This document shows, piece after piece, positions 6,780 to 16,748 of a DNA stretch of 42,181 bases; position 1 is the first letter of the stretch; the number at the start of each line of letters is the position of its first letter. This stretch comes from a virus: positions 1-42,181 of the IMG/VR virus record IMGVR_UViG_3300049460_000024; one strand, 5' to 3'. The notes beneath the pieces were generated by a model. That model had not been told where the DNA came from. It did not search any database and saw only the letters and a list, made by a program, of their open reading frames with translations. The position numbers and the translations under genes were made by a program.

Positions 6780-7252
6780 TCAGGCCATGTGAAAGGGGGC
6801 ATCATAGATACAGCCTCTTCTGGAGATGGCATGGGGTGTTCGCCTTGCTGCACGGCTTCTAGGTAATCGTAAGCGCTAGCCCATGTTTGTGCCATCCACT
6901 GTTGCAGAGCATTGCCTTCTGCGCGGAAACGCTCACAGCGTTCAAATAGTGGAGATGCTTCGCCAACAATTGGTGTTGCACTGGCATATGCACAAGCACT
7001 CTTGATATCGTCGTATCCACGAGATTGAGCTACTGCGTCTAATGATCGTTGAATAGCATCTGCACCCTGTTTAACTACGGTGGCAGCATCAGGAACATCT
7101 GCGGGTGTAGGTGTGTTACCATCTTCTAGCCATATTAGATAGGCATCGTAATCTTTGTTTCCCACTGCGACAGGAATGAGAGCGCCATCTGATTCGCGTG
7201 TAATGAAAGAGGATTGTCTTGAAAGTTTGTACATTTCTGTTAGAGATTCCAT
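6776..7252 (-). CDS. Putative tail fibre assembly protein
   Basis: A 158-residue acidic protein directly downstream of the fibre gene, sharing one base with its stop (TAATG). The N-terminal part with YDAYLIWLEDGNTPTPAD is typical of fibre-assembly or chaperone-like proteins of tailed phages, which help fold or trim fibres and may stay on the tip. The C-terminus is Pro/Met-rich (MPSPEEAVSMMPPF). The call rests on this segment and on position. Confidence 0.65.
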   Translation of the reverse strand: MESLTEMYKLSRQSSFITRESDGALIPVAVGNKDYDAYLIWLEDGNTPTPADVPDAATVVKQGADAIQRSLDAVAQSRGYDDIKSACAYASATPIVGEASPLFERCERFRAEGNALQQWMAQTWASAYDYLEAVQQGEHPMPSPEEAVSMMPPFTWPE

Positions 7253-8670
7253 TAAAGCATCCTAGCGTTGGCTGTTATATGCACATACCATGCTGACCCT
7301 GCCGCTGGCGTGAATAGTGAGTTATTATTCAGTGTCACAATGCAGGACGTATCCCCTTGAGCTAGAGTTCCCGCAACAGTTTCAGTACCGCCAGCTTCAC
7401 GCCACACACCACCATTAGTTGACATAGGGTTATATGCGGTGTAAGAGGGAATAGACCGCATGACGCCGTGTTCCCATCTAGCAAAGTGGTACGCTGAAAT
7501 ACCATTACCACCTACAAACAAAGCCCCTCCCTGACCTGCATTATTCGCCACTGCTGTAGCTTGTGCAAAAGTCTTTCGATAATATCTTTGGCAAGCCACA
7601 ATTTCCTCTTCTATGGGTTTAGGCTCAAACAGTGTGGCTTGCGACCCCACTTGTGTGTAAACACCTGTCAAAGTAAACTGCGCTCCCGCCGTAGCAGAAA
7701 GTTTCGTGCCTGTTGTGGCAGCTACAAAATTACCATTCTGCCATGCGTCCAATGTGGCTGTCTGAAATGTGCTTCCGCTACCTAAGTCAAATGTCAGAAG
7801 CAATCCTAGAGAGGCTGCGGTACTCCACGTTCCTGTAGTATCACCGGGCACTACAAAAGATACCCTAGTGGGAATATTTGCCACGAGAGCGAAGAGGTGA
7901 CAGTATGATCGTGTGGCTGATGCTGCATTTCTAAGAGATACACAATAGTTACCTGTCACTGTACTTACCGCAACAAAACTTATAGTGATAGGCTGTGCAG
8001 AGGAAGTGCCCCAACCAAGACCTGCCAACCGAGTACCTTCTATTGGTTGAGACACACTGATGGCGTCACTTGCCACAGAAGTGCCTGTAGTGGTATTCGT
8101 CAACCTAAGTGCCATTCTGTATCCCGGTAATGGGGAGAATACCTGTTGTCCAACCAAAGTTGTTCCGTTAGTGCGTGTGTTAACAGTAAGCCACTGATCT
8201 ACAGGATATACAACTGCACCATTGGCAGCTTGAGTTACCCCCGCTCCAATAAATTCTTGACAGACAGCCATATCGGCGTTGATGACAAGATTTTTCAGAC
8301 TTGTAGGAACAACTTGTTGCCAATTAACCGTGTCCAAAGCAGGATCAATACTTGTGACACTATTTGGAGTAGTTTTTCGGTAAGTGAGGAAGTTAAGCAA
8401 ACTAAATACTGCTGTACCTTTAGTGTATGATGTTCCACTCACCCATAACGTTGCACTAGCTGTAGCTACAATAGTGGCTTGTGCAGCAGATGCAATTGTA
8501 GATGCTGTAGAGGCCACGCTGGCGGCGGTATTAACTTCCCCAGCAACAAGATTAGTCTGTGTTACAAAATTTGGCAACGCACCAAGCAAAGCATCTGATG
8601 CAGACACGAATGTTGCAGCGTCTTGTGTGCGGGATGGTACAGGAGTTGGGAGTGGAGTAATTGTTGTCAT
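7252..8670 (-). CDS. Tail fibre / receptor-binding protein
   Basis: A 472-residue Ser/Thr/Ala/Val-rich beta protein. The N-terminus (PVPSRTQDAATFVSASDALL to about residue 50) resembles the tail-attachment region of fibre proteins. A helical Ala/Ser stretch follows (50-75), then beta-rich domains. IVACQRYYRKTF, about 120 residues before the end, is a motif I recall from the distal parts of phage fibre proteins. It lies between a tail-tip protein and a fibre-assembly protein, the usual place for the host-binding fibre. The receptor cannot be told from sequence. Confidence 0.75.
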   Translation of the reverse strand: MTTITPLPTPVPSRTQDAATFVSASDALLGALPNFVTQTNLVAGEVNTAASVASTASTIASAAQATIVATASATLWVSGTSYTKGTAVFSLLNFLTYRKTTPNSVTSIDPALDTVNWQQVVPTSLKNLVINADMAVCQEFIGAGVTQAANGAVVYPVDQWLTVNTRTNGTTLVGQQVFSPLPGYRMALRLTNTTTGTSVASDAISVSQPIEGTRLAGLGWGTSSAQPITISFVAVSTVTGNYCVSLRNAASATRSYCHLFALVANIPTRVSFVVPGDTTGTWSTAASLGLLLTFDLGSGSTFQTATLDAWQNGNFVAATTGTKLSATAGAQFTLTGVYTQVGSQATLFEPKPIEEEIVACQRYYRKTFAQATAVANNAGQGGALFVGGNGISAYHFARWEHGVMRSIPSYTAYNPMSTNGGVWREAGGTETVAGTLAQGDTSCIVTLNNNSLFTPAAGSAWYVHITANARML

Positions 8671-8685
8671 TTATTGCCCTTCATG

Positions 8686-9837
8686 TTATGTTAGCCCCTC
8701 TAATTGAATTGTGCATATCGAGTATGTTGGGTATGCAATCTCTATAGAGAAATCTTTGTAGAATCCGTACACGAGTGCGGAATTATATTTCCCACTACCA
8801 ATATACAATGTTGGCCTAGCTCTGACGCTAGATAATAGGTTTTGAATCCCATCCACTTCTGTTGGTTCTACATATACAGTGAAATCAGCACGATTACTAA
8901 ATGCTCGCTCTACGATACTATAATTGCCGAAAGCATCACGCTCTTTAATGGAATAATCTTGAATACCTAATCTAGCACCATGCTCAACACCAAGTTTATC
9001 TGCTGAAATATCTCTACCTAGGCCAAGAATACATGCCCCGCACATAGCTGTACCGCCAGTATTATTTATAACGATTGTCAATGTAGCAGCACCATATAAT
9101 GGTAAGCCCTCAAACAACACATTAGTTTGCCTGTCAATTGGAGTGAAGAAATAACTGTACCAATCGATAATACCTGTGTTGGAAGTGAGTATTTGTGTTT
9201 GGTCATACACTGTACCATCTACAGTGTTCATAACGACCCGAATGGAGAATGCTGAAACATTCAAGAGTGCTATCGTATTGAAATAAACACCGGATGTGGT
9301 AAGTGTTGTAACAATTGTGTTTGAACTGCTTGTCTGACTTTGAACGCTTGTGTCAAACATTTTCCACTTATTTGTACTACCTGTGTCAATCCAATAATCT
9401 GTGTTAGTTACTGGAATATTGTAGTTGGTATTTAGTGTGTGAACACCGGATTGTGCACCACTTGTGTTAATTGGTGCCCCACCGGGAGTAGCTGACACGG
9501 AAAAACTATTACCTGTTATTGGTAGAACATATACCGTTGTACCCGCAACAAGCCCTGTAGGAAGTGATCCTGTCGTTGTCAAAACTATGGGCTGATTTAC
9601 TGCTATCGCAGTTCCAGCCGGAAAAGTAACAACACAAGGAGATGCAATTGTGAGAGTGACAGCAACTTGCGCACCAATAGCTGCCCTGTATGTTTTGTGT
9701 ATATTTGTACCGACAAATCTAACGTCTGTTCCTATTGTATATCCTGTTGTGGTAGAATACGCAGAGAAATCATTTTCAGATACGTTAGAAGATGTCAACA
9801 CGCTATCTGTGATAGCAATGGGTTGAACAATTTTCAT
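8686..9837 (-). CDS. Tail-tip structural protein (putative)
   Basis: A 383-residue beta-rich protein with many Thr, Ser and Val and no enzyme motif. The N-terminal 150 residues contain repeat-like loops (PTGLVAGTTVYVLP, GNSFSVSATPGG) like those of phage structural proteins. The C-terminal half (from about 230) resembles a tail-tip domain with RDAFGNYSIVERAFSNRADF. It lies directly after the tape-measure gene, where distal-tail or tip proteins normally sit. The start has CAGGAGAAAT. Its precise role in the tip is inferred. Confidence 0.62.
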   Translation of the reverse strand: MKIVQPIAITDSVLTSSNVSENDFSAYSTTTGYTIGTDVRFVGTNIHKTYRAAIGAQVAVTLTIASPCVVTFPAGTAIAVNQPIVLTTTGSLPTGLVAGTTVYVLPITGNSFSVSATPGGAPINTSGAQSGVHTLNTNYNIPVTNTDYWIDTGSTNKWKMFDTSVQSQTSSSNTIVTTLTTSGVYFNTIALLNVSAFSIRVVMNTVDGTVYDQTQILTSNTGIIDWYSYFFTPIDRQTNVLFEGLPLYGAATLTIVINNTGGTAMCGACILGLGRDISADKLGVEHGARLGIQDYSIKERDAFGNYSIVERAFSNRADFTVYVEPTEVDGIQNLLSSVRARPTLYIGSGKYNSALVYGFYKDFSIEIAYPTYSICTIQLEGLT

Positions 9838-9851
9838 ATTTCTCCTGAGGA

Positions 9852-9871
9852 GGAAGGGCGGAAGCCCTTCC
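9852..9871 (-). other. Hairpin just after the tape-measure gene
   Basis: GGAAGGGC (9852-9859) and GCCCTTCC (9864-9871) form a perfect eight-pair stem with a four-base loop (UUCC in the minus-strand RNA). It lies between the tape-measure stop and the next ribosome site. No U-run follows on the minus strand, so it is more likely an mRNA stability or partial-pausing element than a full terminator. Confidence 0.65.
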
Positions 9872-9875
9872 CATT

Positions 9876-12800
9876 TTAAGCTGCTACATCTCTTGTCTCT
9901 GGAATACCTTCACCATCCCACTTGCGATTGATCTTCAGCATTTCAGTTAGCTTCTGTACAGTAGCCAAATCACCAGCTTTGATACTTTCATCAAGCCTAG
10001 AAATAGCAGCAACAACATCTGCGCTACTCATATTACCCGACGGTCCACTATCGAGTCTGCGCATCAACTCTGCATTATCGGATTTAGGAATAATTCTTTC
10101 CCCCTCGTGTACCATTGCTGGCATATCGTAAGGGACGTAATTTGTACCAACAGCGAAAGGATGAAGTCCTTTGTACTCGTCACTACTCATGAAACCATTA
10201 GACAATTGCTCAACAGACCAACCAGATTTTGCGAGTCTAACCCATCCCGCCACACCCCCTTCCTCGCCTTCTCGGCCAAGATATTGCCTGTACAAACCCT
10301 TCACCATTTCCTCTGTAGGGTCAGGAGGTGGGACATACGCGGGGATGGGCGGCGGCACGGGGGGCGGTGCATTTTTATTTGCCAGAGCAGTAGTAAGTGC
10401 AGAGATAGAAGTAGCGAATGCCGATATTGCTTGATCTACAGATAACACTGTTGTATCAATCCCCTTCAAAACATCTAATTGACCTTTAGCGTCTTGGAGA
10501 GTTTTATCAGCGTTTGTTTGAATTGCATCTAGTATATCATTCAAACGGTCAACTGTCAATTGTGCAAGATCAAGCTGTGAAGATGCATTGCTCTGTAGCT
10601 TATTTAAATCGTCTGCTGTCTTAGCTTGATCGAAAGCATACTCTGCAAATGTGCTAAAGAACTTCTCTGATGGTTTGGAGATGTCTTTCAGAGCATTAGA
10701 CAATCCAGCCACTTTAGTTACATCTGCACCGCTGTTAGCAGCATTACTAATCAACGCTTGAGCACTCTTTCTTCGCGCAATATCCAATGCAGTTGATTCC
10801 ACTTTCGTAGAAGCTATTGCACTGGTGATAGCATCAAAGACAGATTTAATAGCCGCAACATTCTTCGTAGCAATATCAAGTCTTGCTTTAGCATCTACTG
10901 TCAATAACTTAGCTTGGTCATTTACAGCTTTTTCAAGCTTGCTATAAGCGTTTTCTGCATTAGTGACAGCCTTGTCATAAGCTGCACCTACAGTGTCTAC
11001 AGCGTTACTAAGTTGATCTGCTGCATCTGACACTTGACCGAAGATTGGTGCTAGATCAAGCAGGGAATTAAACAATGATGCTTGTGCAGCATTCGTCAAA
11101 TCCAAACTGTCCACAAGAGCTTTGAATCCAGCTTTAGAAGTTGGCATAGCTACATTCAACTCTTTGAATGCATCAGCCAGAGCTTTTTGTACAGGGGCTA
11201 ATTTCTGAGCGTCATCGTAGATAGCAGAAACATATGCGGCAGTTTTGTTTGTCAGTGCATCAGCACCACCTGCCAGATTAAGCAGCATTTCTCTAACTTT
11301 AGCAGAACCCAATCCAGCGCTCCCAAAAACTTGTTCCACAGTTTTGCCAAGAATATTTGCAACATTATTTGTTGCAGTAAATTCAGAAGACAGGCGCTCA
11401 AGCGTCTTAGATGCTGTCTCGCCTTGCATTGCAAATTGTCCAAGATTAGGTACGAGTCTGTTGGCAAATTCATCTCCCAAGTCCGTAAAGAACTTTCCAA
11501 CAGCTTCTTGGTTCTTTTGTTCGTCTGATCCAAAAGCAATATCAAAAGACTTCTTAAATCCATCAAGAGCTTGCCCACCTTCACCTAAGCTTTTAGCAAA
11601 AGCTATGGATACAACTTTGATGCTGTCAAACCCATTGGTAAATGTGTTTACTAGGTCTGGTGCAAGAGCTTGTTGATTCGTATATCGTTTATCGCTACGG
11701 AACCAGCCACCTTTTTCAATAATATTTTGATAGGTGTTACCACTCACTCCGTCATCCCCAACAGTGCCTCTAATACCGGCACTTTCTACTTTTGGATTAG
11801 CACGACCAAACAATTTTGTATTAATGCTTGCGCCTGTAAGAATATTTGCCAGAGCACCACCAACACCTACCTTCTGCAACAAACTGTTAAGCGCCAATGG
11901 AACGGCACCCACCATCTTACCAAGAGCATTAGTTGTACCGTTGTTAGGGTCAAATCCTTCTTTGCGGAAACCATTTGCAGCTTGCATGCCCGCGACAATC
12001 CATCCAACAATTGGGATTGCTGCGGCTGCACTAGAACCAGCAGACAAAGCACCCGTAGCTGCACTCCCTGCTGCACCACTAGCTTGAGCCGCAGCTACGG
12101 CTTGTGCTGCTTGTGTGGTGGTTAGCTGCATACCTGCACCAAAGGATGTAACCGCAGATGCTCCAAATGTCTGTCCTAATCCTTGTATGGCTGAACCAAG
12201 GCTAGAAGCAATTCCACTAGAGAATCCACTGTAAATAGCTTTACCAGCGCTAAACAATGTACTAGCTGTGCTCAAGGCACCTAAAGCGCTACCCCCACCA
12301 GAAGACCCTGCCTCAGATGAGCCTCCACCTAGCGCGCTGGCTGCTTGTGCCAAGCCTCCCATACCCAAACTACTGCCAACACTAGCCACAACATTCAACA
12401 GGAATGGCTTTGCAAACTCTTTCTTGATATAATCAATAATCGTCTTCTTGAACATATCCCGGATGGAGTTTGTTAAACTCTTCCAAATAGATGTTCCCTT
12501 ATCAAAGATGTGGTCAAATCCTGCCAAACCTGTGTCAACAATACTGTTTACAGTTTTCTTCCAATCTTCTAACTCGACATTGTGCATCTTCAGCTTGGTT
12601 GTTTCATCAATCTGTGCAATAGCTTTTTCAGATGCAACGAAAGCTTGTTCATAAGCGTCCAAAGCTCTCTTATCTCCAGATTCAGCAGCAGACTTGGCTT
12701 GTGCCAAATTCATTGCAATGATCTTCTTCTGAGCGTCAGCTTTAATTTCAACCTTTTTCTTTTCACTATCTGCAAATGCCAGAAGGCTATCAGCTTCAGC

Positions 12801-15800
12801 TTTGATTTCTTCTTCCGCAGCGCTTGCACCAATCTTTGTAATATTGTCGATAGCCTTAGCTACAGTTTCATATGCTGCTGCTTTCAAATACTGATTAGCA
12901 ATTGTGCGCTCTGCTGCGTCATTCAAATCAAGCTCTGCAACTTTTGCTCTAGCCAAATCAAGTGCTGTAGCTTTTGCTTTAGAGCCATACTCGCCCATTG
13001 CGTTAGCTTGCTCAATAAGTTGTGCTGCGCGAGTGTTAGAAGCTGTCGTAGCAGATTCAAACCTCTTCAGTTTGTCAGCAGCTTTAACATTCTCGTCAAG
13101 AGCTTTTGCACGTAACAGCAAAGCGTCAGTTTCATCTTTAGTCAAACCAATACGGGTAGCCAATGCAGAAGCTTCACGACCATATTGTCCAATAACGTCT
13201 TTAGTACCATTTACAATACTGTCTTTGTACGCTGTATAGCCAGCTACGCCGTCTTGTAATTTCTTGTTAAAATCTTCAAAAGCTTTAGCACGATCTTCAT
13301 CAAACTTCAGATTATCCTTTGCAACAGCAGATGCCAACACATTCATTTGGAATTCTTGAAGCTTGGCAGCAGACATTCCTTTAGATGCTTTAGCAGCAGC
13401 TTCAGAGTTCAATGCTGCAAGTGCCTCTTGCGTAGCCACTTCTCCAGCAACCATTGCACCAACAGAACCTTCTTCTTTAAGCAAGGCAATTCGTGCAGCA
13501 TGGCCTGCTACCCATTTGTTGTTGGAGTCAATCAGAGCTTCAAAGAAATTGTTGCTAGACTTCTCCTTAGTACCATCGAAAGTTTGTGTACCTGCATTAG
13601 CTTTAGCAAGAGCATCTTTATCTACTTGTTGTTGCTTCAACAAATCCCCTTGCTTTTGTGTGCCAACCACAATACGATCAACAACAGCAGAGGCTTTATT
13701 CTGAAAATCAACTTGAGCTTTCAGGGCGTCATTAACTTTGTTCTGTGCTTCTACAACAGCTTTAGCTTCAACAGAGCCGGTTTTGTCAAACGTGTAATCT
13801 TTAACCTTCTTTACATCAAAGTTGTCCTGAGCTTTGAATAATGCAGCTTGTGCTGCGGTCGTTGCATCTTGGAGATACATCTTCTGTTTCTCAAGAGCCA
13901 ATTTCTTTGTAGATTCTGCTTGCGCGTCGGTCAGGGTTTTGCCTGCCGACAGCCCTTTATTAACTTCTTCAATACGTTTGGCTTCAGCTTCCAGAGAACC
14001 TAAGAAGTCATTGTTATTTACATCAGCAAGCTTGCGTGTAGATTCTGCCAGTTCATCTGTAGAAGTTTTAGCTTTCTTTGTGTGGGCTTCGTAAAGTAGC
14101 CAACCAGTGGTAATCAAGCTGAGTGCGATACCAATACCCGGAAGCGCTTTAGCCGCCAAGCTTACAGCCGTGATACCAGCAGCCCCAACTTCAGCGGCAG
14201 TACCCGCAGCAAGGAAGCTTGTAGCCAAACCTGTGACAACAGTGATAAGTCCTGTTACTACTGGAATCAAACGAGTGAACAAAGCTCCGCCAGCCGTGGC
14301 AGCGCCAACAGCAAGGAACCCTTCAGCCACCGCCGTTAGCAATGGGATGTTATCAGCAATAACCTTAGACAGAGTTACAAAGCCGCTTGCAATGTTTGAC
14401 AGAGTGGTGCGGAAATCATCAGATGCAAACACAGAGCGAAGCTGTTGTGCAATTGCTACGATGGATGGTTCAAGTTCTTTGAATACACCCACAAACACTG
14501 TAGACAAAGTGTTACCTACAGACTTAATTTGATTCTCTGCGGTCAAAGCTTGTTGTGCTGCTACGAGAGCAGAAGTACCTGCTGCACTACCAATTTGCCC
14601 TTGAATCTCTTCAAGTTTGTTGGCATACTTTGTGGTATCATCTGCTGCCTGATTTACCAAGTCGCGCATCGATTCGACATCGCGCAGAGCACGTTCGCCA
14701 AAGATGTTAGTAATGATAGCTTTCTGCGACTTCAAATCAAATTTGTCAAGCGATTTAGAAAACTCTTCAAATGCTGGTACAATAGCTTTAGCCTTGCCAT
14801 TTACGTCTTGGAAAGAGAAACCGAGGGCATCCAAAGCCAATTTAGCTTTCTCTGTAGAACCTTGCGAGTTAGCATAGAAGTTTGTAATAGCTGTACCGGC
14901 AGCAGTGTTTTTGATACCAAGCTGTGCCAATGCTGCAGTTTGTGTTAGAATATCTTCAAACGATGCACCATATAATTTGTTTACTACAGACGCACGTTTA
15001 ACAGCTTCCGCGATAGAATCAACGGATGCCAAGGAAATGTTAGCTGCTTTTGTAATACCGTCAGCTAGATAATCATACTGTTGTGCTGTAGCGCCTACGG
15101 CTGTGCCGATTGTTACAAGAGATTCAGCAGCTTTCTCTATTGTAGAACCACCCGCTGTGGCAAGATTCAAAGCTGCACCAATAGCACTCACAGCATCTTT
15201 AGCTTTCAAGCCAGCAAGAATCAATACTTCAAAAGCTTTACTAACTTCTTGTGGACCGTAGATGCCTTGTCCAATATCTGTAATAGCGTTGCGCAATTCA
15301 ATCGTTTCAGCTATACTTGCCTCACCTTTGAGGCGGATTGCTTCTAGTGTGTTCTCTACTTCTGCACCAACACTGACAATCTGCTTCAGAGAGTAGCCTA
15401 TGGCTGCGCCAGCAGCTAGTGGTGCCAGATTACCATATGTCAGCCATAAAGCTCCTAGAGAGCCGGATAAGCCCCTTGCTGCGGCTTGTGCGTCAGACAT
15501 TGCTACAGTGTGCTGCCGGATTGTTGTAGTGCTCTGTGTGACGCTGGACGAGCTTTGAGCAAGCTTGCTACTCATTGTAGCAATCTCTGCTGACAGCTTG
15601 CTAATCGAGCCTGTGAGGGCTTTCATAGCTGTGTCAGAGGCGATAGTGGTGCGATTGACTACGGAGAGTGCATCAGTGATAGCTTTCGTACCAGACACAC
15701 TTGCGGAGAACTTCTGTACCATCTGCTCTACAGACGCGACAAGTTTCAACACTTTCTTTTCAGTGCTGTCTGCTGCATTGCCAAGTTTGTCTAGTTCTGT

Positions 15801-15866
15801 GGAGGCTTTTGTGATACCATCGCTGGTAACACGTATGTTCAAATTATCTATTGTGCTACCAGCCAT
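9876..15866 (-). CDS. Tape-measure protein
   Basis: Sets tail length and is ejected with the DNA. At 1996 residues it is the largest gene here. The N-terminal third has the TP901-type tape-measure core (AAGAAIGYSLKQIVSVGAEVEN onwards, with AFEVLILAGLKAKDA and AGTAITNFYANS). Hydrophobic segments follow around residues 500-600. A long helical Ala/Lys/Asp-rich middle comes next, then a Gly/Ser/Ala region. Near the C-terminus a DUF4214-like segment (RQYLGREGEEGG) is followed by FAVGTNYVPYDMPAMVHEGE, typical of tape-measure ends. The start is preceded by GGAAAG and follows the frameshifted chaperone pair, the standard order. Confidence 0.95.
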   Translation of the reverse strand: MAGSTIDNLNIRVTSDGITKASTELDKLGNAADSTEKKVLKLVASVEQMVQKFSASVSGTKAITDALSVVNRTTIASDTAMKALTGSISKLSAEIATMSSKLAQSSSSVTQSTTTIRQHTVAMSDAQAAARGLSGSLGALWLTYGNLAPLAAGAAIGYSLKQIVSVGAEVENTLEAIRLKGEASIAETIELRNAITDIGQGIYGPQEVSKAFEVLILAGLKAKDAVSAIGAALNLATAGGSTIEKAAESLVTIGTAVGATAQQYDYLADGITKAANISLASVDSIAEAVKRASVVNKLYGASFEDILTQTAALAQLGIKNTAAGTAITNFYANSQGSTEKAKLALDALGFSFQDVNGKAKAIVPAFEEFSKSLDKFDLKSQKAIITNIFGERALRDVESMRDLVNQAADDTTKYANKLEEIQGQIGSAAGTSALVAAQQALTAENQIKSVGNTLSTVFVGVFKELEPSIVAIAQQLRSVFASDDFRTTLSNIASGFVTLSKVIADNIPLLTAVAEGFLAVGAATAGGALFTRLIPVVTGLITVVTGLATSFLAAGTAAEVGAAGITAVSLAAKALPGIGIALSLITTGWLLYEAHTKKAKTSTDELAESTRKLADVNNNDFLGSLEAEAKRIEEVNKGLSAGKTLTDAQAESTKKLALEKQKMYLQDATTAAQAALFKAQDNFDVKKVKDYTFDKTGSVEAKAVVEAQNKVNDALKAQVDFQNKASAVVDRIVVGTQKQGDLLKQQQVDKDALAKANAGTQTFDGTKEKSSNNFFEALIDSNNKWVAGHAARIALLKEEGSVGAMVAGEVATQEALAALNSEAAAKASKGMSAAKLQEFQMNVLASAVAKDNLKFDEDRAKAFEDFNKKLQDGVAGYTAYKDSIVNGTKDVIGQYGREASALATRIGLTKDETDALLLRAKALDENVKAADKLKRFESATTASNTRAAQLIEQANAMGEYGSKAKATALDLARAKVAELDLNDAAERTIANQYLKAAAYETVAKAIDNITKIGASAAEEEIKAEADSLLAFADSEKKKVEIKADAQKKIIAMNLAQAKSAAESGDKRALDAYEQAFVASEKAIAQIDETTKLKMHNVELEDWKKTVNSIVDTGLAGFDHIFDKGTSIWKSLTNSIRDMFKKTIIDYIKKEFAKPFLLNVVASVGSSLGMGGLAQAASALGGGSSEAGSSGGGSALGALSTASTLFSAGKAIYSGFSSGIASSLGSAIQGLGQTFGASAVTSFGAGMQLTTTQAAQAVAAAQASGAAGSAATGALSAGSSAAAAIPIVGWIVAGMQAANGFRKEGFDPNNGTTNALGKMVGAVPLALNSLLQKVGVGGALANILTGASINTKLFGRANPKVESAGIRGTVGDDGVSGNTYQNIIEKGGWFRSDKRYTNQQALAPDLVNTFTNGFDSIKVVSIAFAKSLGEGGQALDGFKKSFDIAFGSDEQKNQEAVGKFFTDLGDEFANRLVPNLGQFAMQGETASKTLERLSSEFTATNNVANILGKTVEQVFGSAGLGSAKVREMLLNLAGGADALTNKTAAYVSAIYDDAQKLAPVQKALADAFKELNVAMPTSKAGFKALVDSLDLTNAAQASLFNSLLDLAPIFGQVSDAADQLSNAVDTVGAAYDKAVTNAENAYSKLEKAVNDQAKLLTVDAKARLDIATKNVAAIKSVFDAITSAIASTKVESTALDIARRKSAQALISNAANSGADVTKVAGLSNALKDISKPSEKFFSTFAEYAFDQAKTADDLNKLQSNASSQLDLAQLTVDRLNDILDAIQTNADKTLQDAKGQLDVLKGIDTTVLSVDQAISAFATSISALTTALANKNAPPPVPPPIPAYVPPPDPTEEMVKGLYRQYLGREGEEGGVAGWVRLAKSGWSVEQLSNGFMSSDEYKGLHPFAVGTNYVPYDMPAMVHEGERIIPKSDNAELMRRLDSGPSGNMSSADVVAAISRLDESIKAGDLATVQKLTEMLKINRKWDGEGIPETRDVAA

Positions 15867-15869
15867 AGT

Positions 15870-16337
15870 TTAGTTCTTTCCCATTGATCGTATTGTCTTC
15901 ATCCATTGCAATGCTTTGCGGAGTTCTGCTTCTTCGTCAATTTCATCTTCTTCCTTCTCAGGAGAATATGGCGCTGGACGTTGCGGGTCAGTGGCGCGAG
16001 AATACTCTGCGCAATATGCTTCTGACATTTTGATGATTGTTTCTTTTTCCCAAATGGAGAGTTCTAGTTTATTTTCTAATCTCCATGCTCTCAATTTCTC
16101 CCAATCCAAAGGGATCAAGCCCATCCCTGTAGATGTAGCCTGCCCACTATGAAAAAAAAGCTCAAGCAATGAGCTACAAGCCGGATCAATTTCTGGCATT
16201 ATGGCTTCTGCTTGAGCTTCATTGTCATCGCCAGATTTGAGAGCTTCTAGGCGGGATTGTTTTTGTTCGGTAGGTGTTGCACCATACCAACCCAACTGCT
16301 TGCAATAGAGTAGGAGACTTACTCGGCAGTCTTCATA
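15870..16337 (-). CDS. Tail assembly chaperone, frameshift extension (gpT-like part)
   Basis: This frame is the -1 frame relative to the gene ending at 16319. It has no usable start: the first possible codon (TTG at 16295) lacks a ribosome site and lies inside a protein-like segment (LLLYCKQLGWYGATPTEQ) that begins upstream of it. It is therefore best read as the extension of a fusion made by -1 frameshifting, adding about 155 residues to the first 128 of the upstream gene (about 283 in all). Such G/GT pairs coat the tape measure during tail assembly. The extension is acidic, with EKEEDEIDEEAELRKAL near its end. Confidence 0.8.
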   Translation of the reverse strand, partial: YEDCRVSLLLYCKQLGWYGATPTEQKQSRLEALKSGDDNEAQAEAIMPEIDPACSSLLELFFHSGQATSTGMGLIPLDWEKLRAWRLENKLELSIWEKETIIKMSEAYCAEYSRATDPQRPAPYSPEKEEDEIDEEAELRKALQWMKTIRSMGKN

Positions 16338-16720
16338 AAAGAAAGAGGATTTCCAATGAACTCTTGCACCTGATCACGAATCCATGCTACACTCTCATCT
16401 GCATACAGTGTTTTGAATTGTTCTGGAGTGGAGATTGGTTGTTCGTCTTCATCTACAAAGTTGGAAGTAGACACAGACAGAGCTACGAGGAAGTCCAGAG
16501 ATTCTTGGCGTTTTTCTTCCAGAGTAGATTCACGTTTGCCACGTTTGTTTGCTTTGGTCATCAGAGCGTCTACAGCTTTACGATGCTTGGCACTTGCTTG
16601 CCCGTACATGGTAATGCTCACTGGTTTATTTTCGACCTCTAGTTCAACGCCCGTTTCAGGGTCTACCAGATTCAGAGTTGCGGTTTCTTCGTATACTTTA
16701 GTTTTATAGTTAAATGCCAT
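16319..16720 (-). CDS. Tail assembly chaperone (gpG-like)
   Basis: A 133-residue protein between the tail-tube region and the tape measure, the normal place of the lambda gpG-type chaperone. The N-terminus (MAFNYKTKVYEETATLNLVDPETGVELEV) is beta-rich. The rest is helical and charged (MTKANKRGKRESTLEEKRQES). The ribosome site is AAAGGAATCTAC. A fraction of ribosomes is expected to shift near codon 128 into the -1 frame to make the longer product. Identification is by order, size and the frameshift arrangement. Confidence 0.82.
   Translation of the reverse strand: MAFNYKTKVYEETATLNLVDPETGVELEVENKPVSITMYGQASAKHRKAVDALMTKANKRGKRESTLEEKRQESLDFLVALSVSTSNFVDEDEQPISTPEQFKTLYADESVAWIRDQVQEFIGNPLSFMKTAE
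16337..16340 (-). other. Probable -1 ribosomal frameshift site
   Basis: On the minus strand the zero-frame codons are CTT TCT TTT ATG AAG ACT GCC GAG TAA. Four Us at 16340-16337 let the P-site tRNA-Phe re-pair after slipping back one base, giving Tyr (TAT) next. The -1 frame is open only from about 27 bases further upstream, so the slip must occur in this short interval. No X-XXY-YYZ heptamer of the lambda GGGAAAG type is present. The exact site is inferred. Confidence 0.55.
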
Positions 16721-16748
16721 TTGTAGATTCCTTTGAGTTATGTTATAT

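Noticed and set aside
11670-15873. Many plus-strand open frames over the tape-measure gene
   Set aside because: They are complements of an Ala/Lys/Asp-rich helical gene, have Cys/Ser/Phe-rich products, no ribosome sites and no consistent spacing.
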